A stretch of DNA of 64,000 bases from Hymenobacter piscis (GTDB lineage: Bacteria; Bacteroidota; Bacteroidia; Cytophagales; Hymenobacteraceae): the NCBI RefSeq assembly GCF_018760735.1, contig NZ_JAHHZN010000004.1, forward strand, positions 186,001 through 250,000, given 5' to 3'. Numbering within the stretch: the stretch's first letter is position 1; every line of letters begins with the position of its first letter. The position numbers and the translations under genes are program-made. Below, piece after piece: positions 8,741 through 16,576 of the stretch. Below the pieces are notes generated by a model. That model saw only the letters and a list, made by a program, of their open reading frames with translations. It was not told the DNA's origin and did not search any database.

Positions 8741-8773
8741 GCTTATCTTTAATTATTTTAAATAAAGATAAGC
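8741..8773. promoter_or_regulatory. Palindromic operator candidate abutting the -33 box
   Basis: GCTTATCTTTA (8741-8751) and TAAAGATAAGC (8763-8773) are perfect 11-base arms around an AT-rich 11-base centre. The site touches the -33 TTG of the promoter. GATAA/TTATC half-sites recall Fur-type boxes, but the spacing differs from the classic 19-bp site, so the regulator is unassigned. CAGGCAA flanks it on both sides as a direct repeat. Confidence 0.65.
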
Positions 8774-9023
8774 CAGGCAACTGGTTTCTGAAGCAGGGCC
8801 TTCCCGCCAACAAACCCCGTTCCGGCGGCTGCCCCAGCCCGTCTTCAGTCATCCGTTCCGGCTCCTCCGGCTGGTAGGGGCCCGGCCAGCGTTCCGGGAC
8901 GCGAAGCCCCATAACTGCCGCCCCGATTTGCCGTAGTAGCAGAGAAGTAAAAATCTGTACTATTTATAGATGGCGGCCCACCCGTTGCTACAGCAGCCCC
9001 CGGCCCCGTTCATATCCGCCGCC
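8774..9023. other. Intergenic region before the histidine kinase gene
   Basis: No gene or strong hairpin seen. Sequence just upstream of the kinase (TACTATTTATAG at 8958-8969) is AT-rich and may contain its promoter, but it is not a clean TAnnTTTG match. Confidence 0.4.
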
Positions 9024-10901
9024 ATGTCGCTTTCGTCTTATCCTTTCGCCGCTGGTTTTTTTTCTCAGGAAGCGGCCGCCGTACTGACGCTGGATTCCGG
9101 CGGCCGGATCAGTCAGGCAAGTCCGCGCCTGGCTGGCCTGCTGGGGCAGCCGGCGGCGGCGCTGCCGGGCCGTTGCCTGCTGGAGTTTCTGCCCCTAATC
9201 GAGAAAAACCGGGTTCAGGAACTGATAGCCCAAGCGGCGGCTGGTCAGGTGCTGGGTGAGGAAAGCATCCTGCTGGGCGTCCAACGGCCCCGCAAGTACC
9301 GGCTGGCCCTGTTCCCGCAGTTGGCCGACAACCGGATTACCGGGGTGTACGGCGTAATCGGGGCCGCGCCGGAGGCGGCCAATGGTACTCTGCTGGCTCA
9401 GCAGCAGCTGTACTCAGTTATCTTCGAGAACATGAACGACGGCACGTTTGTGGTGGAGGTGGAGCCCCCGGAACGCTACCGCTTCACGTTTGCCAACCGC
9501 GCGTTCGGGCGCACTACCGGCCTGGACCTGCCGCAGGTCATTGGCGGGTACGTCGATGAGGTGCTGCCGGAGCCCGCCCGTTCGGTGATGCTGGTTCATT
9601 GCGCAAGCGCAGTGCGCACCCGGCAGCCGGTGGAGTGGCAGGAAACGGCCGAGTACCCGACCGGTAAGGTGACCAGCGAGGTAACGCTAACGCCGGTGCT
9701 GGATGAAACCGGCGCCTGCTGCCAGCTGGTGGGCATCGTACACGACCTGACCCGGCAGAAAAAGGTAGAAGAAGACCTGCGCGCAAGCAACGAGCGGTTC
9801 CTGTACGCCATCAAGGCCACCACCGATGCCCTCTACGACTGGAACGTGGAAACCGACACGCTGTACTGGGGCGAGGGATACGAAATGCTCTTCGGACACC
9901 GGCTGCGCGAAAATCCGGAGCCCTTCAGCCGCTGGGCCGACCACGTGCTGCCCGCCGAGCGGCTGCGGGTGGTGGGCGGGCTGCGTCACCTGGCCTACGA
10001 AACCACCGACTGGCACTGGCAGGATGAGTATCACTTCCGCCGGGCCGACGGCAGCCTGGCCTGGGTGTTCGACCGGGGCTATATCCTGCGCGACGAGCAC
10101 GGCCGGCCTGTGCGCATGATCGGGGCTATGCAGGACATTACGGAGCGCCGCGAGGCTGAGCAGCGCCAGCGCCTGATGGGGGAGCGGCTGTTTCGTCAGA
10201 ACCAGGATCTGCAGCAGTTCACCTACATCGTATCGCACAATCTGCGCGCCCCGCTGGCCAATGCCCTGGGCTTTAGCCAGCTGCTGACGCAGGTGGCACC
10301 CGACTCGGAGGTGTTTCGGCAGTCTTTGCAGAATCTGCACACCAGTCTCCGGCAGGTCGATGATGTGCTGATGGACGTGAATACCATTCTTTCGGTGCGG
10401 GACCAGCGCGGGGGCTACCGCCCCGAGCCCGTGGCACTAGCTGCCGTGTGCCGGGAAGCGTTGCAGAGTCTGGAACCGCTGCTGGAAAGCTGCGGCGGCC
10501 AGTGGCAGTGCCACATTGCCGAGGAACTGCGGCTGCCGGGCCGCCGGGCCTACTTTCACAGCATCTTCCACAACCTGGTATCCAATGCCATCAAGTACCG
10601 CTCCGATGACCGTCCGCTGCGGATAGAAATCGGGGCCACGGCCGAAGAAGAAAACGGGCCCACCACCCTGTGGGTAGCCGACAACGGCCGCGGCTTTGAT
10701 CTGGCTGCCGCCGGCGACGCCGTATTTCAGCTCTACCAGCGCTTCCACTCCGATAAAAAGGGCCGTGGCATCGGGCTTTTTCTGGTGAAGGCCCACGTGG
10801 AATCAATGAGCGGCAGTATCAGCGTAGAAAGCCAGCCCGGCGTCGGCACCCGGTTCGTCCTGCACTTTAACCCGGCTGGCCATGAAGACCTACCTCATTG
10901 A
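9024..10901 (+). CDS. PAS-domain sensor histidine kinase
   Basis: About 625 residues with no obvious membrane segment, so probably a cytoplasmic sensor. Three PAS-like regions are followed by a HisKA helix with phospho-acceptor His in SHNLRAPLAN (about residue 405) and a HATPase_c domain. The latter shows an N box (NLVSNAIKYR), G1 (DNGRGFD) and G2 (GRGIGLFLVK). The third PAS has the usual PAC tail (GRPVRMIGAMQDITER). The reading frame overlaps the next gene by 20 bases, which strongly suggests co-transcription and partnership with the response regulator. An in-frame ATG at 8970 is possible; 9024 was preferred because the PAS region starts just after it. Confidence 0.88.
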   Translation: MSLSSYPFAAGFFSQEAAAVLTLDSGGRISQASPRLAGLLGQPAAALPGRCLLEFLPLIEKNRVQELIAQAAAGQVLGEESILLGVQRPRKYRLALFPQLADNRITGVYGVIGAAPEAANGTLLAQQQLYSVIFENMNDGTFVVEVEPPERYRFTFANRAFGRTTGLDLPQVIGGYVDEVLPEPARSVMLVHCASAVRTRQPVEWQETAEYPTGKVTSEVTLTPVLDETGACCQLVGIVHDLTRQKKVEEDLRASNERFLYAIKATTDALYDWNVETDTLYWGEGYEMLFGHRLRENPEPFSRWADHVLPAERLRVVGGLRHLAYETTDWHWQDEYHFRRADGSLAWVFDRGYILRDEHGRPVRMIGAMQDITERREAEQRQRLMGERLFRQNQDLQQFTYIVSHNLRAPLANALGFSQLLTQVAPDSEVFRQSLQNLHTSLRQVDDVLMDVNTILSVRDQRGGYRPEPVALAAVCREALQSLEPLLESCGGQWQCHIAEELRLPGRRAYFHSIFHNLVSNAIKYRSDDRPLRIEIGATAEEENGPTTLWVADNGRGFDLAAAGDAVFQLYQRFHSDKKGRGIGLFLVKAHVESMSGSISVESQPGVGTRFVLHFNPAGHEDLPH

Positions 10902-11304
10902 CGACGACCGGCTGGGCCTTTATCTGACCGAGCAACTGCTGCGGGCCGAAGGTTTTGCCAGCTGTATCTGCCCGTTCGAGTCGGCGCAGCAGGCTCTCGA
11001 GGCGCTGTTGCGCGAGTCGGCCGCCACGCTGCCGCAGGTGGTGTTTCTGGATCTGAACATGCCCCTGCTCAACGGCTGGCAGTTTCTCGACGCCCTGGCC
11101 CCCTACCAGGACCGGCTGCGGGGCCGTTGCGCCGTGTACATCCTCACTTCTTCGCTGGCCCTCACCGACCTGGAAAAGTCGCGCAACTACGAGCTGGTAG
11201 CCGGCCTGATTCACAAGCCCATCGACGGCGAAGAAATCCGGGCTATTCAGGCCCGCCTGGAGCCGGGCTTCCGGGCCGAGGAGGCGGGTAGCCTGGGGGG
11301 CTAG
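10882..11304 (+). CDS. Single-domain response regulator
   Basis: A 140-residue receiver domain without an output domain. Acidic pocket D7-D9, phospho-acceptor D57 (VVFLDLNMP), switch T89 in ILTSS, and K112 in HKP are all present. It overlaps the kinase gene by 20 bases and presumably receives phosphate from it, acting through protein-protein contact or as a relay step. The stop codon TAG shares the CTAG tetramer at 11301-11304 with the stop of the convergent sulfatase gene. Confidence 0.9.
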   Translation: MKTYLIDDDRLGLYLTEQLLRAEGFASCICPFESAQQALEALLRESAATLPQVVFLDLNMPLLNGWQFLDALAPYQDRLRGRCAVYILTSSLALTDLEKSRNYELVAGLIHKPIDGEEIRAIQARLEPGFRAEEAGSLGG

Positions 11305-13265
11305 GGTCGGGCCGCGCGGGGTGAAGCAGCCGGAGCGGGGTAAAGGCGGTTGTCGGCCAGCCCGTTCACGTACCACTGCACGCAGGCCCGGAGCTCCTGG
11401 CCGTAGGCCCGCAGCGTGGCCGGGTCGGGGTGAGCGAGCGGGGTGGCGGGCAGCCGGTGGCGGCGGTAGGGGTAGAGGCGCACCTGGTCGTCGGCGGTGA
11501 GCTCGGTAACGTAATCCGTATGCACCAGCCAGTAGCTGCCCCCGCTCAGAAACAGGGCCCGGCCGGTGGTAGTGGTATCGAAGACCGAGTAGCCGAAGGG
11601 CAGCAGCCGGCCCCGGGCCGGCAACCCCAGCAAATCGAGCACGGTGGCCGGTACATCGGCCTGCTGGGTGATGCGGGGCGCGGGCAGGGCCGGCAACGCC
11701 GCGCCGGGGGCAAACAGCAGCAGGGGCGTCTTGTACTGGCCCAGCAGGTTCTGGTAGCCCGGCGCATCCGACTGCGACGTATGGTCGGCCAGCAACACGA
11801 ACAGGGTGTTACGGTACCAGGGCTGGCGGCGGGCGGCGGCGAAAAACTGCCGCAGCGCCCGGTCAGTGTAGGCGACGGTGGGATGAATGGGCAGCGTACC
11901 CTTCGGCAGCCGGGCCGGATAGCCGGTCGGCAACCCGAAGGGCTCGTGGGCGCTGAGCGTGAACAGGGTGCTGAAAAACGGCTGGCGCTGCCGGCTCAGC
12001 TGCCGGCTGAAATACTGCAGATAAGGCTCGTCGAAAATGCCCCAGTGCCCATCAAAATCCGGACTCCGGGTCGCGCCCGGGTATTCCTCAAGACCGTAGT
12101 AGCGCTGCATGCCGGCTATGCCGGCGAAAGTGTTAAAGCCCATGGTGCCGTTCTGGGCCCCGTGGAACAGGCTGGTCTGGTAGCCGTGGCCGGCCAGCAG
12201 GGAGCCCAGACCGTGCAGCTCATTGGTCTGGAAGTTGGACGTGATAAAGGCCCCTTCCATCAGGTTGGGCAAACCCGCCAGCACCGCCGGCAGGGCCTCA
12301 ATGGAGCGGCGGCCGTTGGCGTAGTGGTCGGGCAGCAACCGGCCGCCGTGGGTGGCCAGGGAGTCGAAGAACGGAGTATAGCCACGCCGGCCGGGGTTTT
12401 CCACGCCGGTGTACTCGGAGCCGAAGCTTTCCAGAATCAGCACCACCACATTGCGGCCCGGCAGGGGGGGCGCCGGCCGCCGGGGCAGGGGCCGGGCCGC
12501 CAGGGCCCGGGTGAGGGCCGCCGTCGACTGGAAGTAGGCTTTGCGCTCGGGGGTGGCGTAGCCCAGGCTCTTGAGAAACGTAAAGGTGCTGTTCAGGGCC
12601 AGGTGGCCCAGCACGGCCGGCTGCTGCACAAAGGCGGCTCCGGTGCGCAGGGGCTTCAGCTGCAGCCCACCCCGGATGCCCAGCACCACCAGCAATACGA
12701 TAGTGGTGAGCTGTAAGCCATAGGCAGTCAACTGCTTTTTCGGTCTGCTGGGTTTGCTGCCGTTGGCTTGCGGCGCGGAACTTACCGTTGGCTGCTCCTG
12801 GCGCGGCATCGGGTAAAAAGACCAGAGCGCGGCCACCAGTACCGCAAAAGGCAGCAGCAGCCACCAGTAGCTGAGCAGCAGCTGCCCGGCCTGGCGCTGT
12901 ACATCAGCCCCGATGGTGGTCAGCTCGTTGCTGGTGCGCCGCCCGATAAAGCGGAAATACTCCCAGTCGATGAGGTTCAGGGCTAGGCCGAAGCCGTTGA
13001 GCAGCAAGTACACGGCCCGTACCAGCCGCTGCCAGCCCCGGCCCCGGGCCGGCACCAGGCTCAGCACCAGCCAGGGCAGGTTGAGCAGCAGCAGGGCCGC
13101 CATATCGAAGCGGAAGCCGTGCCAGAAGGCCAGCGCCACCTGGCCCGCCGTAGCCGCCTGGAAAGCCGCCTGGTTCAGCGCATAGAAACCCGCCCGCAGC
13201 AGCAGGTAGGCGCCCAGCAGCAGGGCAAAACGACGAACCAGCAGGCGCAGAAATTCGGAGGGCAT
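11301..13265 (-). CDS. LTA synthase family membrane sulfatase
   Basis: A 654-residue protein with about five N-terminal membrane helices (residues 1-170) and a large extracytoplasmic alkaline-phosphatase-superfamily domain. Metal and nucleophile regions: VVVLILESFGSEY (first metal site), NGRRSIEALP (Ser in place of the catalytic Thr of LtaS), SLFHGAQNGTMGF, and LADHTS (second metal site). Such enzymes transfer glycerol phosphate or phosphoethanolamine groups to envelope glycolipids; a Bacteroidota cell lacks lipoteichoic acid, so the substrate is open. The ATG at 13265 was preferred over 13310 since the first helix starts right after it. Confidence 0.85.
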   Translation of the reverse strand: MPSEFLRLLVRRFALLLGAYLLLRAGFYALNQAAFQAATAGQVALAFWHGFRFDMAALLLLNLPWLVLSLVPARGRGWQRLVRAVYLLLNGFGLALNLIDWEYFRFIGRRTSNELTTIGADVQRQAGQLLLSYWWLLLPFAVLVAALWSFYPMPRQEQPTVSSAPQANGSKPSRPKKQLTAYGLQLTTIVLLVVLGIRGGLQLKPLRTGAAFVQQPAVLGHLALNSTFTFLKSLGYATPERKAYFQSTAALTRALAARPLPRRPAPPLPGRNVVVLILESFGSEYTGVENPGRRGYTPFFDSLATHGGRLLPDHYANGRRSIEALPAVLAGLPNLMEGAFITSNFQTNELHGLGSLLAGHGYQTSLFHGAQNGTMGFNTFAGIAGMQRYYGLEEYPGATRSPDFDGHWGIFDEPYLQYFSRQLSRQRQPFFSTLFTLSAHEPFGLPTGYPARLPKGTLPIHPTVAYTDRALRQFFAAARRQPWYRNTLFVLLADHTSQSDAPGYQNLLGQYKTPLLLFAPGAALPALPAPRITQQADVPATVLDLLGLPARGRLLPFGYSVFDTTTTGRALFLSGGSYWLVHTDYVTELTADDQVRLYPYRRHRLPATPLAHPDPATLRAYGQELRACVQWYVNGLADNRLYPAPAASPRAARP

Positions 13266-13397
13266 AGGCGGGAGGGCAAAGCGCCGCTTCACCCCGAAGG
13301 CAAAAAACAACCAGAACGGAACGGGCCGCTAACTGCTGCCTTCACTTCGGCGCGCAGCACGCGGAGAATACGAACAGGAACGAAGCCGCGCTTCGTT

Positions 13398-14000
13398 CTA
13401 AAGCGGGTCGAAGGTAACGGCCTGGCCGTCGGGCAGGTGCTTGATCTGCTCGTGGAAGCTGGCCAGCCAGGCCAGCCGCAGGCTGACTGGTACAGCCTTG
13501 GCCGAGGGCCGCGACGCCGCATTCTTGGGGGCGATGCACAGGGGCGGGTAGAGGCTCAGCAGCTGGCCCGGCCGCAGCACCCCGCCCGCCTGCTGAAAGG
13601 CCCGCAGCGGCTCCAGGCCCAGGGCGTCTACTGGAAACTTCTCGGCCCCGAACAGGAAGTGCTTGAAATCGACTTCCAGGTCGGCCAGCTCCCCTGTTTC
13701 GGTGTCGAGGAAAAGTACGGCGTCGCCGCGCAGCAGAAACTGGTTGCCGGCGCAGTCCTGGGCAAAGGGGATGTCGGACTTTTTCAGCGCGGCGTAGGTG
13801 CGCCAGAGCGCCCGCTCGCCCTGCCAGACGCCGGCCAGGGAGTGCCAGCCCGGCGCGGCCACGCAGCCCCGGAGGTGCAGCCCGCCGAAGTAGGCTACCA
13901 CCCCGTTCTGCTCGCGCAGAAATGCCTGCAGGTAAACCGGCAGCCGGGCCAGCGTCACCAGGTCGGTCAGCTCGCCGCCGGTATAAATAATTCCTTTCAC
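13398..14000 (-). CDS. SMI1/KNR4 family protein
   Basis: About 200 residues resembling SMI1/KNR4 (SUKH) proteins: LREQNGVVAYFGGLHLRG near the N-terminus, then IPFAQDCAGNQFLL and a C-terminal stretch rich in family-like hydrophobics. SUKH proteins are often immunity proteins against toxins but also occur alone; no toxin gene is adjacent. The frame is open to an ATG at 14135, but that would start inside the terminator hairpin of the upstream ald gene, so the GTG at 14000 (V-K-G-I-I-Y) is preferred. Confidence 0.7.
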   Translation of the reverse strand: MKGIIYTGGELTDLVTLARLPVYLQAFLREQNGVVAYFGGLHLRGCVAAPGWHSLAGVWQGERALWRTYAALKKSDIPFAQDCAGNQFLLRGDAVLFLDTETGELADLEVDFKHFLFGAEKFPVDALGLEPLRAFQQAGGVLRPGQLLSLYPPLCIAPKNAASRPSAKAVPVSLRLAWLASFHEQIKHLPDGQAVTFDPL

Positions 14001-14090
14001 GTGGGTCAATTTAAGAGGAGAAATGAGCAAGCCGGCCGGCACGCCGCCCGCACCACTGGCCGGAGCGTAAAACCGGGTGTTGTAGAAATC

Positions 14091-14138
14091 AAAAAATTGA
14101 GCGTCCCAACGCCCAAAGGCCGCCGGAACGCTCAATTT
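14091..14138 (-). terminator. Intrinsic terminator of ald
   Basis: AAATTGAGCGT (14094-14104) pairs with ACGCTCAATTT (14128-14138). Read leftward, the stem is followed by a T run (14091-14096). It lies 19 bases downstream of the ald stop. Confidence 0.6.
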
Positions 14139-14156
14139 CTAACACGCAACGTTCAA

Positions 14157-15284
14157 CTAAACAGCCGCTTCTTCCATGACGGATTCCACCGACTCCAGGG
14201 GCAGGCCCCAGGCATCGGCCACGCCTTTGTACACCACTTTGCCGTGTACCACGTTCAGGCCGAGGCGCAGGGCCTCGTCGCGGCGGCAGGCTTCCTGCCA
14301 GCCCAGGTTGGCCAGCTTCACGGCGTAGGGCAGCGTGGCGTTGGTCAGGGCCAGGGTGGAAGTGTAAGGCACCGCACCCGGCATGTTGGCCACGCAGTAG
14401 TGCACGATGTCGTCGATGATGAAGGTCGGGTTTTCGTGGGTGGTGGGCTCGCAGGTTTCGATGCAGCCACCCTGGTCCACGGCCACGTCTACGAGCACGG
14501 TGCCGGGACGCATGGTCTTGAGCATCTCGCGGGTGATGAGGTGCGGGGCCTTGGCACCCGGAATCAGCACCGCGCCGATGATAAGGTCGGCGGTTTTGAT
14601 GGCTTCGCGGATGTTGTACTCGTTGGAGTACTGCGTCACCACGTTCTTGGGCATGAAGTCGTCGAGCTCGCGCAGACGGTTCAGGCTGATGTCCATCACG
14701 GTTACTTTGGCGCCCAGGCCGGCGGCAATTTTGGCGGCCTGCGTGCCCACGATGCCGGCGCCCAGCACCAGCACTTCGGCGGGCTTCACGCCGGGTACGC
14801 CCCCCAGCAGAATGCCGCGGCCTTTCAGGGGCTTCTCCAGGTACTTGGCGCCTTCCTGTGGGGCCATGCGGCCGGCCACCTCGCTCATCGGAATGAGCAG
14901 GGGCAGGGCGCGGGTGGGCAGCTCCACGGTTTCGTAGGCCAGGCACACGGCCTTGCGCTCAATCATGGCGTGGGTCAGCTCCTCGCCCGAGGCAAAGTGG
15001 AAGTAGGTGAACAGCAGCTGATTTTCCTTGATAAGCGGGTACTCGGAGGCAATGGGCTCCTTCACCTTCACAATCATCTCGGCCTTGGCGTACACGTCCT
15101 CAATGGTGGGCAGCACGGTAGCCCCGGCCTGCTCGTACTCGGCGTCGGAGAAGCCGCTGCCGTTGCCGGCCGTGGCCTGCACGTACACCTCGTGACCGTG
15201 CTTGCGGAATTCCGCTACACCGGCGGGCGTCAGGCCCACGCGGTTTTCGTTGTTTTTAATTTCTTTCGGTACGCCGATCAGCAT
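14157..15284 (-). CDS. ald: Alanine dehydrogenase
   Basis: A 375-residue NAD-dependent alanine dehydrogenase catalysing the reversible conversion of L-alanine, water and NAD to pyruvate, ammonia and NADH. The N-terminus MLIGVPKEIKNNENRVG is diagnostic. Substrate-binding Lys in IVKVKEP and catalytic His in TYFHFAS are present, as is the Rossmann motif VLGAGIVGTQAA; NMPGAVPYTST is also conserved. Length is full. It has its own promoter (15336-15343) and terminator and appears monocistronic. Confidence 0.96.
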   Translation of the reverse strand: MLIGVPKEIKNNENRVGLTPAGVAEFRKHGHEVYVQATAGNGSGFSDAEYEQAGATVLPTIEDVYAKAEMIVKVKEPIASEYPLIKENQLLFTYFHFASGEELTHAMIERKAVCLAYETVELPTRALPLLIPMSEVAGRMAPQEGAKYLEKPLKGRGILLGGVPGVKPAEVLVLGAGIVGTQAAKIAAGLGAKVTVMDISLNRLRELDDFMPKNVVTQYSNEYNIREAIKTADLIIGAVLIPGAKAPHLITREMLKTMRPGTVLVDVAVDQGGCIETCEPTTHENPTFIIDDIVHYCVANMPGAVPYTSTLALTNATLPYAVKLANLGWQEACRRDEALRLGLNVVHGKVVYKGVADAWGLPLESVESVMEEAAV

Positions 15285-15335
15285 GACTCGCAGCTAAAAG
15301 TGAGGGTGGGTGGTAAGGGTGGTTTTCTTGTGCCG

Positions 15336-15343
15336 CAAAGGTA
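15336..15343 (-). promoter_or_regulatory. -7 box TACCTTTG of ald
   Basis: Exact TAnnTTTG match on the minus strand, 52 bases upstream of the ald start. A matching -33 TTG is not evident. Confidence 0.6.
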
Positions 15344-15349
15344 AGGAGG

Positions 15350-15500
15350 ACAGGAGTCAGAAGCTAGAAGTAAGGAGTTGCTTGGTAGAAGCCAGAAGCC
15401 AGGAGCTGGGAGGCGAGAAGAGCCGAATCAAATCTGGCGTCTCCTGGCGTCTCACTCCCGTCTTCGCGCTTCTGCCAAGCAACTCCCACGAAGCAACTCT
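15350..15500. repeat. Imperfect palindrome, CAGGAGTCAGAAGC family
   Basis: The left part carries GGAGTTGCTTGGTAGAAGCC (15374-15393) and the right part GCTTCTGCCAAGCAACTCC (15468-15486) as complementary arms. Degenerate copies of GAAGCCAGGAGCTGGGAG lie between them. A similar element precedes the DUF1573 gene at 16276-16440. Confidence 0.65.
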
Positions 15501-16274
15501 TTATTTGAACGGCACCGAGGTAGCGCTTTCCTTCACCATGCTGCCCGCGTTCAGGTCCTTGAGCACGAAGGCCGAAAGCGTGAGCTGGGCGTCGCCGGTC
15601 AGGTCGTTGCTGGTGATGGTGACGGGCTCCTGCTGCAAACCCAGCTTGCGCTGGCTGTACACCAGCTCCACCATGGCGCTCTGGCCGGGCTTGATGGGCG
15701 AAGGCACGTTCTTGTAGCCCACGCAGTAGCAGGGCGAGCTGATGGCGCCCAGCACCAGGTCCTGCTTGCCGGTGTTGGTAACCTTGAAGCGGGCCGTAAG
15801 GGCCTGGCCGGCTTCCATCTTACCGAAATCATGAGTGGCGCGGTCCAGGGTCAGGCGCGGCGACTGGGCCAGCTGGGCGGGCGTGAGCCGGGACTTCATC
15901 TGCTCCTTATTGAGCACGTTGCCTTTGATGGTGAGCACCGTGCTGGGCGTGGTGGCATTGCTGGTGACCGTAACGGTTTTGTTGAAGATGCCGGGGCGGC
16001 CGGCGCTGCTGTACACGGCCTTCACGATGCCGCTCTTGCCGGGCAGAATGGGCGTCTTGGTCCAGTCGGGGGTGGTGCAGCCGCAGCTGGCCTGCACGTT
16101 GGCAATGATGACGGGCTGGTTGCCGGTGTTTTTGAAGCGGAACTCGTGGGTGGCCATCGTGCCCTCGGGCACCTGCCCGAAATCGTGCAGCTCTTTTTCG
16201 AACGTGAGCACGCCCTGGGCCTGGGCGGCCGAAGCGCCGAGCAGCGTGAGCAGGAAGAAGAAAAGGTGTTTCAT
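15501..16274 (-). CDS. DUF1573 domain exported protein
   Basis: A 257-residue secreted protein with signal peptide ending AAQAQ. Two tandem DUF1573 (immunoglobulin-like) repeats are visible: FEKELHDFGQVPEGTMATHEF with SCGCTTPDW (residues 24-115) and LDRATHDFGKMEAGQ with SSPCYCVGY (about 142-245). The Cys-rich turn after 'NTG...' is the family signature. The function is unknown; likely periplasmic or surface. Confidence 0.88.
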   Translation of the reverse strand: MKHLFFFLLTLLGASAAQAQGVLTFEKELHDFGQVPEGTMATHEFRFKNTGNQPVIIANVQASCGCTTPDWTKTPILPGKSGIVKAVYSSAGRPGIFNKTVTVTSNATTPSTVLTIKGNVLNKEQMKSRLTPAQLAQSPRLTLDRATHDFGKMEAGQALTARFKVTNTGKQDLVLGAISSPCYCVGYKNVPSPIKPGQSAMVELVYSQRKLGLQQEPVTITSNDLTGDAQLTLSAFVLKDLNAGSMVKESATSVPFK

Positions 16275-16275
16275 A

Positions 16276-16440
16276 AGGAAGAGTTAGAAGGTAGAAGTCA
16301 GGAGCTGGGAGTCAGGAGCGGGCATAAAAAAAGCTGGAAACAACAACGTTTCAATCAGCCTCCTCAAAAGCGGGCTGAAATTCAAACCTGGCGCTGTTGC
16401 CGCTGCTTCTGGCTCCCGGCTCCGGACTCCTGTCTACTTC
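16276..16440. repeat. Imperfect palindrome, CAGGAGCTGGGAGTCAGGAG family
   Basis: GAAGGTAGAAGTCAGGAGC and GGGAGTCAGGAGCGGG (16288-16322) face TCTGGCTCCCGGCTCCGGAC and CTCCTGTCTACTTC (16409-16440). It lies between the divergent DUF1573 and E1 genes. Confidence 0.6.
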
Positions 16441-16487
16441 AAAGTTAACCACAAAAATTGCGCGCGGCCGCATCGGCGGCAAATCCG

Positions 16488-16495
16488 TACTTTTG
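16488..16495 (+). promoter_or_regulatory. -7 box TACTTTTG of the E1 gene
   Basis: Exact TAnnTTTG match about 80 bases upstream of the E1 ATG at 16577. The nearest upstream TTG is too far away (27 bases) to be a standard -33 element. Confidence 0.5.
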
Positions 16496-16576
16496 GGGGC
16501 CTGATTCCCGGGGCCGCGGTTCCCACCCGCCGTGCTTTCGTCCCCACTTACTCCCACCACCCGCCCGCTCATTCTT

